Part shown: piece after piece, positions 16,492 to 24,190 of the stretch
How the letters are laid out: each line of letters starts with the position of its first letter
Numbering within the stretch: the stretch's first letter is position 1
NCBI GenBank assembly: GCA_964599915.1
Contig: CAZRHR010000015.1
Coordinates: forward strand, 1-41,882
Direction: 5' to 3'
Source of the DNA: CAZRHR01 sp964599915
GTDB taxonomy: Bacteria > Bacteroidota > Bacteroidia > CAIKAF01
Length of the DNA stretch: 41,882 nucleotides
Made by a program: the position numbers and the translations under genes
The notes under the pieces: model-generated
What the model was told of the DNA's origin: nothing
What the model saw: only the letters and a program-made list of their open reading frames with translations
Database searches by the model: none

Positions 16492-16962
16492 ATGGGATAT
16501 AGAATTTTACCCCTTCCCGACGAACTTGTCGGTCTTACTTTTTTAAATGAACAACATAAGCTACGCGTGAACTTGTTGCTGACTTCCGGATGGCTTAAAA
16601 ACAACCTTAACGATATATTGGCGCCCTTTGATCTGACTGTAACCCAGTATAATGCGCTCAGAATCTTAAATGAACAAAAGGGTACTCCCATTTCCACCTT
16701 GCACCTTCGGGAAAAAATGTTGGAAAAAATGAGTGACACACCTAAAATAGTAGATCGATTGGTGAAAAAGGGTTTGGTGGTGAAAAAGATTAGTACCATA
16801 GACCGCCGACTTGTCGATATTACCATCTCGGATTCTGGACGTGCTTTGTTGCAAAAAATCGCGAGCATTCAATCCGAATTTGATCAGCTGACGGAGTTGG
16901 TGACAGAAGAAGAAGCCGCCATGGTGAATACGATTCTTACCCGTTTACGCACCCGCACCTGA
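16492..16962 (+). CDS. MarR-family transcriptional regulator
   Basis: 156 residues, all expected MarR elements in order. A long N-terminal helix is followed by the DNA-binding winged helix LTVTQYNALRILNEQKGTPISTLHL...MSDTPKIVDRLVKKGLV with the wing VKKISTIDRRLVDITISDSG, and then C-terminal dimerisation helices. MarR proteins usually respond to small phenolic ligands or oxidants. A TAACTTTA -7-like sequence lies about 35 bases upstream. The DUF2279 gene starts a few bases after the stop (ATG at 16966 or 17005), so the two are probably co-transcribed and the DUF2279 gene may be its target. Confidence 0.9.
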   Translation: MGYRILPLPDELVGLTFLNEQHKLRVNLLLTSGWLKNNLNDILAPFDLTVTQYNALRILNEQKGTPISTLHLREKMLEKMSDTPKIVDRLVKKGLVVKKISTIDRRLVDITISDSGRALLQKIASIQSEFDQLTELVTEEEAAMVNTILTRLRTRT

Positions 16963-17004
16963 GGCATGCTTGTGGGTCCAAAAATCCAACGTAATTTGGA
17001 CCCC

Positions 17005-17985
17005 ATGATCCGATGGCTTATTTGTTTGGTTTCCACGTTTTATGCTTTGATTCCTTTGCATGTATCAGGACAGCAGGATTCCATTGCCGTTAGGTCAACC
17101 CTTGATACCCTCACAAGGGAAAGGATGCATTCTGTGTTCGATGGGGACTTAGCACATTTTTCCAAGCCAAATTATCGGAAGCCTTTGCTTTACACGGGTT
17201 TAACCGCAACAGCCGCGGCCGCTTACACCGGCCTTTGGACCCTTTGGTACGCCGATTACCCGCAACAAGGTTTTCATACCTTCGATGATAGTCAGCAATG
17301 GGGAGGCATGGATAAACTTGGTCATTTTTCCACCGCCTATATGTTGGGTTACCTTGGCCACGCCAGCTTCACCTGGGCAGGCGCTAAACCCGTTACCGCT
17401 CGTTGGGTCGGCGGAAGCCTCGGCCTTGGTTTTCTCACCGGAATCGAAATCATGGATGGATTTTCCAGTCAATGGGGATTTTCTTGGACAGATATGGGAG
17501 CCAATGCCCTAGGTGCAGCCCTTTTTATCGGTCAAGATTTGGCTTGGAAGGAACAGCGCATCCTGCCTAAATTTTCTTTTTTTCCTTCTGAATTTGCCGC
17601 CAAACGACCTGACCTCCTCGGCCAAAATTGGACAGAACAATGGCTCAAAGATTATAACGGCCAACGCTACTGGCTTTCAGTCAATGTGGCCTCTTTTCTT
17701 CCCAAAGAAGTAAAGGCTGGCTTCCCCCAATGGCTAAACCTGGCCGTCGGGTATAGCATCCGCGGTTTCTTGGGCGCCAATCAAAATCCTGAGCCCTTTT
17801 CTCACATCCAACGCACCCAACATTGGTACCTTTCTTTCGACATCGATTTACGAAAAATCCCCACCAAGTCGCCCTTTCTCCGTACCCTTTTTACCGCTGT
17901 AGGATTTATTAAAATACCTGCACCAACCTTAGAATGGAATAATGCCACGGGTGGAAACTTTACCTTCCATCCATTGTTTTTCTAA
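17005..17985 (+). CDS. DUF2279 (YfiM-like) envelope protein
   Basis: 326 residues from ATG 17005, chosen because it yields a standard signal peptide (MIRWLICLVSTFYALIPLHVSGQ); an in-frame ATG at 16966 would put 13 polar residues in front of it. The DUF2279 signature is seen at MDKLGHFSTAYMLGYLGHA and in the glycine-rich hydrophobic helices GGSLGLGFLTGIEIMDGFSSQWGFSW and DMGANALGAALFIGQD. The family is predicted to be periplasmic or outer-membrane-associated; its function is not established. The C-terminal half has alternating aromatic strands (YWLSVNV, LNLAVGYSIRGFLG, HWYLSFDIDL) suggestive of a beta-barrel-like or membrane-facing part. It follows marR closely. Confidence 0.8.
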   Translation: MIRWLICLVSTFYALIPLHVSGQQDSIAVRSTLDTLTRERMHSVFDGDLAHFSKPNYRKPLLYTGLTATAAAAYTGLWTLWYADYPQQGFHTFDDSQQWGGMDKLGHFSTAYMLGYLGHASFTWAGAKPVTARWVGGSLGLGFLTGIEIMDGFSSQWGFSWTDMGANALGAALFIGQDLAWKEQRILPKFSFFPSEFAAKRPDLLGQNWTEQWLKDYNGQRYWLSVNVASFLPKEVKAGFPQWLNLAVGYSIRGFLGANQNPEPFSHIQRTQHWYLSFDIDLRKIPTKSPFLRTLFTAVGFIKIPAPTLEWNNATGGNFTFHPLFF

Positions 17986-17986
17986 T

Positions 17987-18565
17987 ATGAGTTTTGTTTC
18001 TGACGTCCTACAACGCCTTTTTCCGCCCGATTTGCCCTATTTTTCCATGGACGAGCCCATTGAGCTCCATGCGACCCTCCAAGAAAAATTGAAGCAATGG
18101 GATGAAAACCCTCACGCTAAAAAATGCTTGTCCACCTTGCGGCAAGCTTGGGAATTGAAAAAGCAGGGGAAAACCATGACCTTCCCTTTGTTTACCCATC
18201 AATCCAATGGGGCAGAGGGATTGTATTTCCCTTTTCAACCGCCCTTCAACGAGGAAGATGCCGTACCTATTCAAGAGCATTTAGCAGCAAAACTCGGCGT
18301 GCTGGGTTATTACAGGACCCATGGGAATTTGCAGACCAAAGAAGTCAATGGCGTAATCCAAACCCGGCGATTTCTTTATTATAAACGTAGGCCATCTTTA
18401 GATGAAATGCCTTGGCCTCAGGCTTATGGCAATCTGCATTTGGAATGTTTTGCCTTGGATCAAAAGCCTCAGTGGCTCAAAATTATGGCTTTTACCTATG
18501 CCGACCGCCAATACCAGCCGCCACTGCCCTTTCAAGATTTAATGGACCATCTTTTCGCATCCTAA
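17987..18565 (+). CDS. Hypothetical cytosolic protein
   Basis: 192 residues from ATG 17987, one base after the stop of the DUF2279 gene; an ATG at 17942 would overlap that gene by 44 bases and is less likely. There is no signal peptide and no transmembrane segment. The product is rich in aromatic and acidic residues, with the recognisable strings LYFPFQPPFNEEDAVPIQEHL and RRFLYYKRRPSLDEMPWPQ. Codon use resembles the neighbours. I recognise no family. Its tight spacing suggests the same transcript as marR and the DUF2279 gene. Confidence 0.72.
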   Translation: MSFVSDVLQRLFPPDLPYFSMDEPIELHATLQEKLKQWDENPHAKKCLSTLRQAWELKKQGKTMTFPLFTHQSNGAEGLYFPFQPPFNEEDAVPIQEHLAAKLGVLGYYRTHGNLQTKEVNGVIQTRRFLYYKRRPSLDEMPWPQAYGNLHLECFALDQKPQWLKIMAFTYADRQYQPPLPFQDLMDHLFAS

Positions 18566-18620
18566 AACGACACCCATCCTTACAGGATTTCATTACTTTC
18601 GTACCCAGATTTTAAATGCC

Positions 18621-19697
18621 ATGGATACCACTTCCCTCGACAAAGAATTTTTGTTCAAATACCTTTCCAATACATCGCCTACCGGCTTTGAAACCTCAGG
18701 TCAAAAGCTTTGGTTGGATTTTCTGAAGCCTTATATTGATAGCTACCAGGTTGATACCTATGGGTCAGTGGCGGCAGGTATGTTTACCGACAAGCCTTAT
18801 AAAGTGGTGCTCGAAGCCCATGCAGATGAAATTGCTTGGTTTGTGAGTCATGTGACCGACAAAGGATTTTTGCAAGTACGTAGAAATGGAGGTTCAGACC
18901 CGGTGATTGCACCTTCTATGCGTGTAGATATTCATACAGACCAAGGCATTGTTAAAGGGGTTTTTGGCTGGCCCGCCATCCATGTACGTAACCGTGAAAA
19001 AGAAGAAGCCCCTTCCCTAAAAAATCTTTACATCGATTGTGGATGCACCAACAAAGAAGAAGTAGAGGCTTTGGGTATTCACGTGGGTACGGTGGTTACT
19101 TTTTGCGACGGACCCATGTGGCTGAATCAGGAACGCTATTTGGTCGGTAGGGCTTTGGATAACCGGATTGGTGGTTTCATGATTGCGGCTGTGATGCAAA
19201 GAATTCACAGAGAAGGAATCCAATTGCCTTTTGCCCTATATGCCGTAAATTCTGTACAAGAGGAAATTGGGTTGCGTGGCGCAGAAATGATTTCACGTCG
19301 CTTGAAACCCGATGTGGCCATTATTACGGATGTAACACATTGTACTGTGCCTCCGGGCTATAACCATGATATTGGGGAAACCAGTGCCGGAAAAGGACCG
19401 GTACTCACTTATGGACCTGCGGTACAGAACAATCTATTGAAAGCAGTCATGGAAACTGCCAAAAAGCATGATATTCCCTTCCAGCGTCAAGTGGCAGAGC
19501 GCAGCACCGGAACGGATACCGACGCTTTTGCCTATTCCGGCGAAGGTGTAGCTTCCGTTTTGATTTCCTTGCCATTGCGTTACATGCATACCACGGTGGA
19601 ATCAGTGCGTTGGGATGACGTAGAGCGTGTGATTGAACTCATGTACCGCTTTGTGATTTCCAGAACTGGAACCGAAGATTATCGCTACTTTTCATAA
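18621..19697 (+). CDS. M42-family metallo-aminopeptidase (glutamyl aminopeptidase / endoglucanase M-like)
   Basis: 358 residues, the normal length for the M42 family of large dodecameric aminopeptidases. The metal site can be traced: His67 in LEAHADE, Asp180 in RALDNRIGG, Glu214-Glu215 in VQEEIGLRGAE (catalytic base plus ligand), Asp237 in ITDVTH, and a late His in RYMHTTVES. It releases N-terminal residues from peptides in the cytoplasm, which fits the peptide uptake systems in the window. It lies 55 bases after the hypothetical protein. TACTTTCG at 18594-18601 is a near-match to the -7 consensus, so it may have its own promoter. Confidence 0.92.
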   Translation: MDTTSLDKEFLFKYLSNTSPTGFETSGQKLWLDFLKPYIDSYQVDTYGSVAAGMFTDKPYKVVLEAHADEIAWFVSHVTDKGFLQVRRNGGSDPVIAPSMRVDIHTDQGIVKGVFGWPAIHVRNREKEEAPSLKNLYIDCGCTNKEEVEALGIHVGTVVTFCDGPMWLNQERYLVGRALDNRIGGFMIAAVMQRIHREGIQLPFALYAVNSVQEEIGLRGAEMISRRLKPDVAIITDVTHCTVPPGYNHDIGETSAGKGPVLTYGPAVQNNLLKAVMETAKKHDIPFQRQVAERSTGTDTDAFAYSGEGVASVLISLPLRYMHTTVESVRWDDVERVIELMYRFVISRTGTEDYRYFS

Positions 19698-19752
19698 CCT
19701 CTAATCGCCTTTTTTGCAAGGGAAATTCTAAGGGTTTTTCTACCTTTAACCC

Positions 19753-20535
19753 ATGCAATATTCTTGGATAGAGACGGACTTTTCGGGCGGTATTGCCCGG
19801 ATTTTCCTGAACAGGCCGGACCTGCTCAATAGTTTTACCATTCCCATGGCACTGGAACTCCAGCAAGCCTTAACCCGCGCGGATGAAGACGACGAGATTC
19901 GTGCCGTCTGGTTATCCGGAAAAGGGCGTGCCTTTTGTGCCGGGCAAGATTTGCAAGAAGCCATTGACCCACAAGGCCCCGATATCGAACATATTGTCGC
20001 CACCACCTACAATCCCATTATTCGGCTTCTTCGGAGCTTGAAAAAGCCGGTGATTTGCGCCGTGAATGGCGTGGCGGCAGGTGCCGGCGCCAACATTGCC
20101 TTTGCTTGTGACCTGACCCTTGCCTCAGAAAACGCCAGCTTTATTCAAGCATTTTCTAAAATCGGATTGATTCCCGACAGCGGAGGAACCTTTATGTTGC
20201 CCCGATGGATTGGCATGCAAAGGGCCGCTGGACTCATGATGCTCGGCGACAAGATATCTGCCGCGCAAGCCCAACAACTCGGCCTCATCTGGCAGGTGGT
20301 TCCCGCCGATAGTTTATTACAAGAAACAGAGGCGCTTGCACAAAGGTTAGCCCAAATGCCCACCCGCGCCCTTGCATTGACCAAGCAAGCCCTCAACTTG
20401 TCCTGGGAAAACAACCTTGAAGAACAACTTGCCTTGGAAGGAAAACTTCAGGCCATGGCAGCAAAAACACAAGACCATCAGGAAGGAGTAAATGCCTTTT
20501 TGGAAAAAAGACCTGCCTCATTTACCGGAAAATAA
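19753..20535 (+). CDS. paaG: PaaG, 1,2-epoxyphenylacetyl-CoA isomerase (crotonase family)
   Basis: 260 residues. In the phenylacetyl-CoA route PaaG converts the ring epoxide to the oxepin and also isomerises a later dehydroadipyl-CoA intermediate. Crotonase features are the CoA/oxyanion loop FCAGQDLQ at 61-68, NGVAAGAGANIAFACDL at 105-121, and GLIPDSGGTFMLPR at 138-151 with Asp142 where PaaG has its acid. The C-terminus (QVVPADSL...LTKQALN...EGVNAFLEKRPASFTGK) closely follows E. coli PaaG as I know it, including the final FTGK. First gene of the paaGHIJ(Y) run; paaH starts 15 bases later. TACCTTTA at 19741-19748 is -7-like but very near the start codon. Confidence 0.9.
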   Translation: MQYSWIETDFSGGIARIFLNRPDLLNSFTIPMALELQQALTRADEDDEIRAVWLSGKGRAFCAGQDLQEAIDPQGPDIEHIVATTYNPIIRLLRSLKKPVICAVNGVAAGAGANIAFACDLTLASENASFIQAFSKIGLIPDSGGTFMLPRWIGMQRAAGLMMLGDKISAAQAQQLGLIWQVVPADSLLQETEALAQRLAQMPTRALALTKQALNLSWENNLEEQLALEGKLQAMAAKTQDHQEGVNAFLEKRPASFTGK

Positions 20536-20550
20536 CAGCCTCAATTAATC

Positions 20551-21711
20551 ATGCAGATATTTAAAATTATTGGTGTAGCGGGCTTAGGTGCCATGGGCGG
20601 CGGAATTGTAGAAGTTGCAGCACGTGCAGGTTGCAAAGTCATTGGCTGGGACGCCAACCCCAACCATAAACTTCCCGAACGTTTGGCCGCCAACCTACAA
20701 AAATCGGTAGATAAGGGACAGATTACCCATACGCAAGCAGAGCAGATTCTTCAAAATGTCCAAATAACCTCAAGTCCGGAAGGCATGGCAGGTTGCGATT
20801 TGGTCATTGAAGCCATTGTAGAGCAAAAGGACATCAAATCCGACTTGTTTCGCCGCATCGAAATGGTGGTGGCACCCGATGCCATCCTGGCTTCAAACAC
20901 CTCTTCACTTAGTATAGCCTCTTTGGGCGCCGTATTGAAAAAGCCGGAACGGTTTCTAGGTATCCATTTTTTCAATCCGGCCACCTTAATGAAGTTGGTG
21001 GAAATTATTCCCGGTGTGGCGACCAAGCCTGGACTCGCAGAAGAAGTGGCCGAACAAATGAAGGCTTGGGGGAAAATTACCGTTTTGGCTAAAGACACAC
21101 CCGGCTTCATCGTCAATCGAATTGCACGGCCTTTTTATGGAGAAGCGCTACGCATGTATGAAGAAGGATTGGCCAGTATCCAAGAGATAGATGCCGCCAT
21201 GAAAATGGCAGGATTCAAAATGGGCCCCTTCGAACTCATGGATTTCATTGGGAACGACATCAATTTTGCAGTAACTGAGTCGGTATTTCGGGAATTTTGG
21301 TTCGATCCCAGATACAAACCTTCTTTCACACAAAAAAGATTGGTGGAAGCAGGTCGACTTGGGCGGAAAACCGGTCAAGGGTACTACACCTATCCCAAGC
21401 CCGCCGAAGAGGACCTTGTGCCAACTGAGGAAAAAGCCCGGATGATTCAAAACCGCATCTTGGCCATGCTTATGAATGAGGCCGCAGATGCCTGTTATCT
21501 TGGTATTGCTTCGGCCCAAGAAATTGATTGGGCTATGCAATATGGCGTAAATTATCCCAAAGGACTTTTACATTGGGCCGATGAATGGGGCGTGGACACC
21601 TTGCTCCATCAATTGGATGAATTATATCAATGGTATCACGAAGACCGCTATCGGGCTTCCCCATTGCTTCGCAGCATGCACCAACAAGGAAAGCGATTTT
21701 TTCATGGATAG
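20551..21711 (+). CDS. paaH: PaaH, 3-hydroxyadipyl-CoA dehydrogenase (compact form)
   Basis: 386 residues. It oxidises (S)-3-hydroxyadipyl-CoA to 3-oxoadipyl-CoA with NAD+. The Rossmann loop GLGAMGGG is at 11-18. Catalytic residues sit in SNTSS (115-119), His139 in GIHFFNPA and Glu151 in MKLVEII. Two 3HCDH C-terminal domains follow, the first with PGFIVNRIARPFYGEA and the second starting near QNRILAMLMNEAAD. The end (MQYGVNYPKGLLHWADEWG...YHEDRYRASPLLR) matches PaaH rather than general HBD. E. coli PaaH is about 475 residues with an extra segment between the two C-terminal domains; here the domains are joined directly. It overlaps paaI by 8 bases. Confidence 0.9.
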   Translation: MQIFKIIGVAGLGAMGGGIVEVAARAGCKVIGWDANPNHKLPERLAANLQKSVDKGQITHTQAEQILQNVQITSSPEGMAGCDLVIEAIVEQKDIKSDLFRRIEMVVAPDAILASNTSSLSIASLGAVLKKPERFLGIHFFNPATLMKLVEIIPGVATKPGLAEEVAEQMKAWGKITVLAKDTPGFIVNRIARPFYGEALRMYEEGLASIQEIDAAMKMAGFKMGPFELMDFIGNDINFAVTESVFREFWFDPRYKPSFTQKRLVEAGRLGRKTGQGYYTYPKPAEEDLVPTEEKARMIQNRILAMLMNEAADACYLGIASAQEIDWAMQYGVNYPKGLLHWADEWGVDTLLHQLDELYQWYHEDRYRASPLLRSMHQQGKRFFHG

Positions 21712-22135
21712 CCTGAGTGACCGGGTGGTATCCCGGATGATGCAAGAAGATGCCTTTTCCAAATGGTTGGGCATTGAGGTTCTTGCTACCGGGCCGGGTA
21801 CCTGCACCTTACAAATGGTCGTTACGGCCGACATGCTGAACGGATTTCACATGGCCCACGGCGGTATTTCATACGCCTTGGCCGATTCTTGCCTCGCTTT
21901 TGCGGCCAATGGTCACGGCATCCAATGTGTGTCGGTGGAAACATCCATTTCGCACACGGCGCCTACTTTGGAAGGAGACGAACTCATGGCAGAAGCTATC
22001 GAGGAACAATGCGCCAAAACTTTTGCCAGATACCGTGTACATGTTTGGCGAAAAACCGACCAGAAAACAGTGGCTTTGTTCAAAGGAACCGTTTTCAGGA
22101 CCGGAAAATCATGGTTTTCAGAAACAACAGATTAA
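21704..22135 (+). CDS. paaI: PaaI, hotdog-fold acyl-CoA thioesterase
   Basis: 143 residues from ATG 21704, which overlaps the paaH stop by 8 bases (ATGGATAG); earlier in-frame starts lie deep inside paaH and add non-conserved sequence. PaaI hydrolyses ring-hydroxylated phenylacetyl-CoA and related dead-end thioesters, which frees CoA. Signature: ADMLNGFHMAHGG followed by ISYALADSCLAFAAN (the hotdog helix with its Asp) and the late strand QKTVALFKGTVFRTGK. The coupling overlap with paaH and the 8-base gap to paaJ support one operon. Confidence 0.92.
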   Translation: MDSLSDRVVSRMMQEDAFSKWLGIEVLATGPGTCTLQMVVTADMLNGFHMAHGGISYALADSCLAFAANGHGIQCVSVETSISHTAPTLEGDELMAEAIEEQCAKTFARYRVHVWRKTDQKTVALFKGTVFRTGKSWFSETTD

Positions 22136-22143
22136 AAATACAC

Positions 22144-23349
22144 ATGGAACAAGCGTATATTATAGATGGCGTGCGAACGCCTATTGGAAATTTTGGTGGC
22201 GCCCTTTCTCCTGTAAGAACAGATGATTTAGCCGCTCTTGTCCTTCGGGAATTAATGAAAAAACAATCCGCTGTTTCACCGGATCGAATCGATGATGTGA
22301 TTTTGGGTTGTGCCAACCAGGCCGGGGAGGATAATAGGAATGTGGCCCGCATGGCATTATTGTTGGCGGGATTACCCGTAACGGTGCCAGGAGAAACAGT
22401 AAACCGGTTGTGTGCCTCCGGCATGTCGGCTGCCGTTCAAGCCGCTCGCGCCATAAAATCCGGCGAAGCTCAACTTGTGATTGCCGGTGGAGTAGAACAC
22501 ATGACCCGTGGCCCATGGGTTATTTCCAAAACCAGCACGGCTTTTGGCCGAGATGCCCAAATGTTCGACACAAGTTTTGGTTGGCGGTTCATTAATCCTG
22601 CATTACAGGCCCAATATGGGACAGATGCCATGGGTGAAACAGCAGAAAACCTTCAAACCGTGGTTTCCGTGAGTCGGGAAGACCAAGATGCCTTCGCTTT
22701 GGCCTCACAACAGAAAGCTGCGAAAGCCCAGGCCGCCGGAATTTTTAGTGAAGAAATCATCCCCGTAAAGATTCCCGTAAAAAAGGGGGAGCCTATTTGG
22801 GTAAATCAAGATGAATTTATAAAGCCGGACACCACTATGGAAGGCTTGGCCAAACTTAGGCCCGCCTTCAAAAAAGAGGGCTCCGTCACGGCGGGAAATG
22901 CTTCCGGACTAAACGATGGGGCCGCGGCACTGCTCATTGCATCCAGTGGTGCAGTGTCAGATTTTGGATTAAAGCCTTTGACACGTATTGTTTCTTCGGC
23001 CGTAACGGGCGTTTCTCCTCATATTATGGGCATTGGGCCTGTGGAAGCCTCTCGGCTGGCGCTCAAACGGGCAGGCTTAACTTTAGAAGACATGGATATT
23101 CTGGAGTTTAATGAAGCTTTTGCCATTCAGACCTTGGCATGTACCCGAACTTTGGGGATTGCAGACAACGATCCACGCCTCAATCCTAATGGAGGAGCCA
23201 TCGCCTTGGGGCATCCTTTGGGTATGACCGGTGCCCGGTTGTTGCTAACCGCTTCCCGCCAATTGGTTCGTTCCGGAAAGAAATATGCGCTTTGTGCCAT
23301 GTGTATTGGCGTAGGGCAAGGGTATGCTGTAGTTTTAGAACGCGCCTAA
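22144..23349 (+). CDS. paaJ: PaaJ / PcaF, 3-oxoadipyl-CoA thiolase
   Basis: 401 residues from ATG 22144, the normal thiolase length; the same frame extends upstream through paaI but has no sensible earlier start. It cleaves 3-oxoadipyl-CoA to succinyl-CoA and acetyl-CoA, and PaaJ also acts on the 5,6-dehydro form. Nucleophile Cys90 is in NRLCASGMSA, His357 in GGAIALGHPLGMTGAR and Cys387 in CAMCIGVGQG. The motif NEAFAIQ is also present. The opening EQAYIIDGVRTPIGNFGGAL and the segment SFGWRFINP are typical of the PcaF/PaaJ branch. With paaG, paaH and paaI it completes the post-ring-cleavage steps. Confidence 0.92.
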   Translation: MEQAYIIDGVRTPIGNFGGALSPVRTDDLAALVLRELMKKQSAVSPDRIDDVILGCANQAGEDNRNVARMALLLAGLPVTVPGETVNRLCASGMSAAVQAARAIKSGEAQLVIAGGVEHMTRGPWVISKTSTAFGRDAQMFDTSFGWRFINPALQAQYGTDAMGETAENLQTVVSVSREDQDAFALASQQKAAKAQAAGIFSEEIIPVKIPVKKGEPIWVNQDEFIKPDTTMEGLAKLRPAFKKEGSVTAGNASGLNDGAAALLIASSGAVSDFGLKPLTRIVSSAVTGVSPHIMGIGPVEASRLALKRAGLTLEDMDILEFNEAFAIQTLACTRTLGIADNDPRLNPNGGAIALGHPLGMTGARLLLTASRQLVRSGKKYALCAMCIGVGQGYAVVLERA

Positions 23350-23362
23350 TGGTGTCGGGCGG

Positions 23363-23512
23363 TTCAAGGGTCGTGGCGCCCGGCGCAGGCGAATACCCCG
23401 CAGGCGGGCGGCCTGCAAAGCCGCAGGCGAGGAGGCTGAGGCACGAAGACCCCGGAGCCCTCGGCTTTGCCAGCCGGCCGGCGAGGCGTAGTAGCCGGAG
23501 ACGGATAAGCGC
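23363..23512. repeat. GC-rich palindromic intergenic element between paaJ and paaY
   Basis: About 150 bases far richer in G and C than the flanking genes. CGCAGGCG occurs three times (23384, 23399, 23422). A strong hairpin GCAGGC-GGGCG-GCCTGC spans 23400-23416, and further short complementary GGC/GCC blocks lie at 23450-23500. No T tract follows, so it is not a standard terminator. It looks like a member of a dispersed intergenic (REP/BIME-like) family. Whether other copies exist in the genome cannot be seen here. Confidence 0.6.
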
Positions 23513-23546
23513 CCCAAATGCCATGAAATAAACGTAACTTTTACCT

Positions 23547-24146
23547 ATGATTTTTGCTTTCGAAGATTTTATTCCGGTGGTGCATCCCGGGGCATTTGTC
23601 CATCCACAGGCCACGATTATTGGGCAAGTGGTGCTTGGGGATAAAGTGTATGTGGGGCCCGGTGCGGTCTTGCGTGGCGATTGGGGCGGTATTTTTGTGG
23701 AAGAGGGATGTAATATTCAGGAGAATTGTGTGGTTCATATGTTTCCCGGCGTGGCTGTGCATTTGAGAAAAGGTGCCCATATTGGGCATGGAGCGATCAT
23801 TCATGGTGCCGAAATCGGAGAAAATGTCCTTGTAGGCATGAATGCAGTGGTGATGGATCGGGTAAAAGTGGGCCCGAACAGCATCATTGGTGCTTTGGCC
23901 TTTGTGCCAGCGGACATGGACATTCCCGCAAAATCTTTGGTGGTGGGCAATCCGGCCAAAATTGTCAAGGAAGTCAGTGACCACATGGTGGCGTGGAAAA
24001 CCCAAGGAACGGCTTTGTACCAGGCGTTACCTGCGCAGTGTAGGGCAGGATTAAGGGAAGTAACGCCTTTGACCGAACCGCCCGCCAAGTGGCCGACACG
24101 CGAAATCCAATATCAAACTTGGAACGAAACCCAATCCAAAATCTGA
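23547..24146 (+). CDS. paaY: PaaY, gamma-carbonic-anhydrase-like hexapeptide thioesterase
   Basis: 199 residues built of left-handed beta-helix hexapeptide turns (about 15-150) and a C-terminal helix. Metal-binding His candidates lie in NCVVHMFPG and HIGHGAIIHG, as in gamma carbonic anhydrases. DHMVAWKTQGTALYQALP and CRAGLREVTPL match the PaaY C-terminus. Known PaaY hydrolyses 2-hydroxycyclohepta-1,4,6-triene-1-formyl-CoA, a toxic by-product of the pathway. TAACTTTT at 23535-23542 is a -7-like element, so it may be transcribed separately from paaGHIJ after the GC-rich element. Confidence 0.88.
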   Translation: MIFAFEDFIPVVHPGAFVHPQATIIGQVVLGDKVYVGPGAVLRGDWGGIFVEEGCNIQENCVVHMFPGVAVHLRKGAHIGHGAIIHGAEIGENVLVGMNAVVMDRVKVGPNSIIGALAFVPADMDIPAKSLVVGNPAKIVKEVSDHMVAWKTQGTALYQALPAQCRAGLREVTPLTEPPAKWPTREIQYQTWNETQSKI

Positions 24147-24190
24147 TTTTCGGCACAATAATTGAAAAAATTATAAAAAAATAGAAAACT

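Noticed and set aside
23186..23614. 142-codon minus-strand frame over the paaJ-paaY junction
   Set aside because: Antisense to paaJ, paaY and the GC-rich element; the open frame is a by-product of high GC content.
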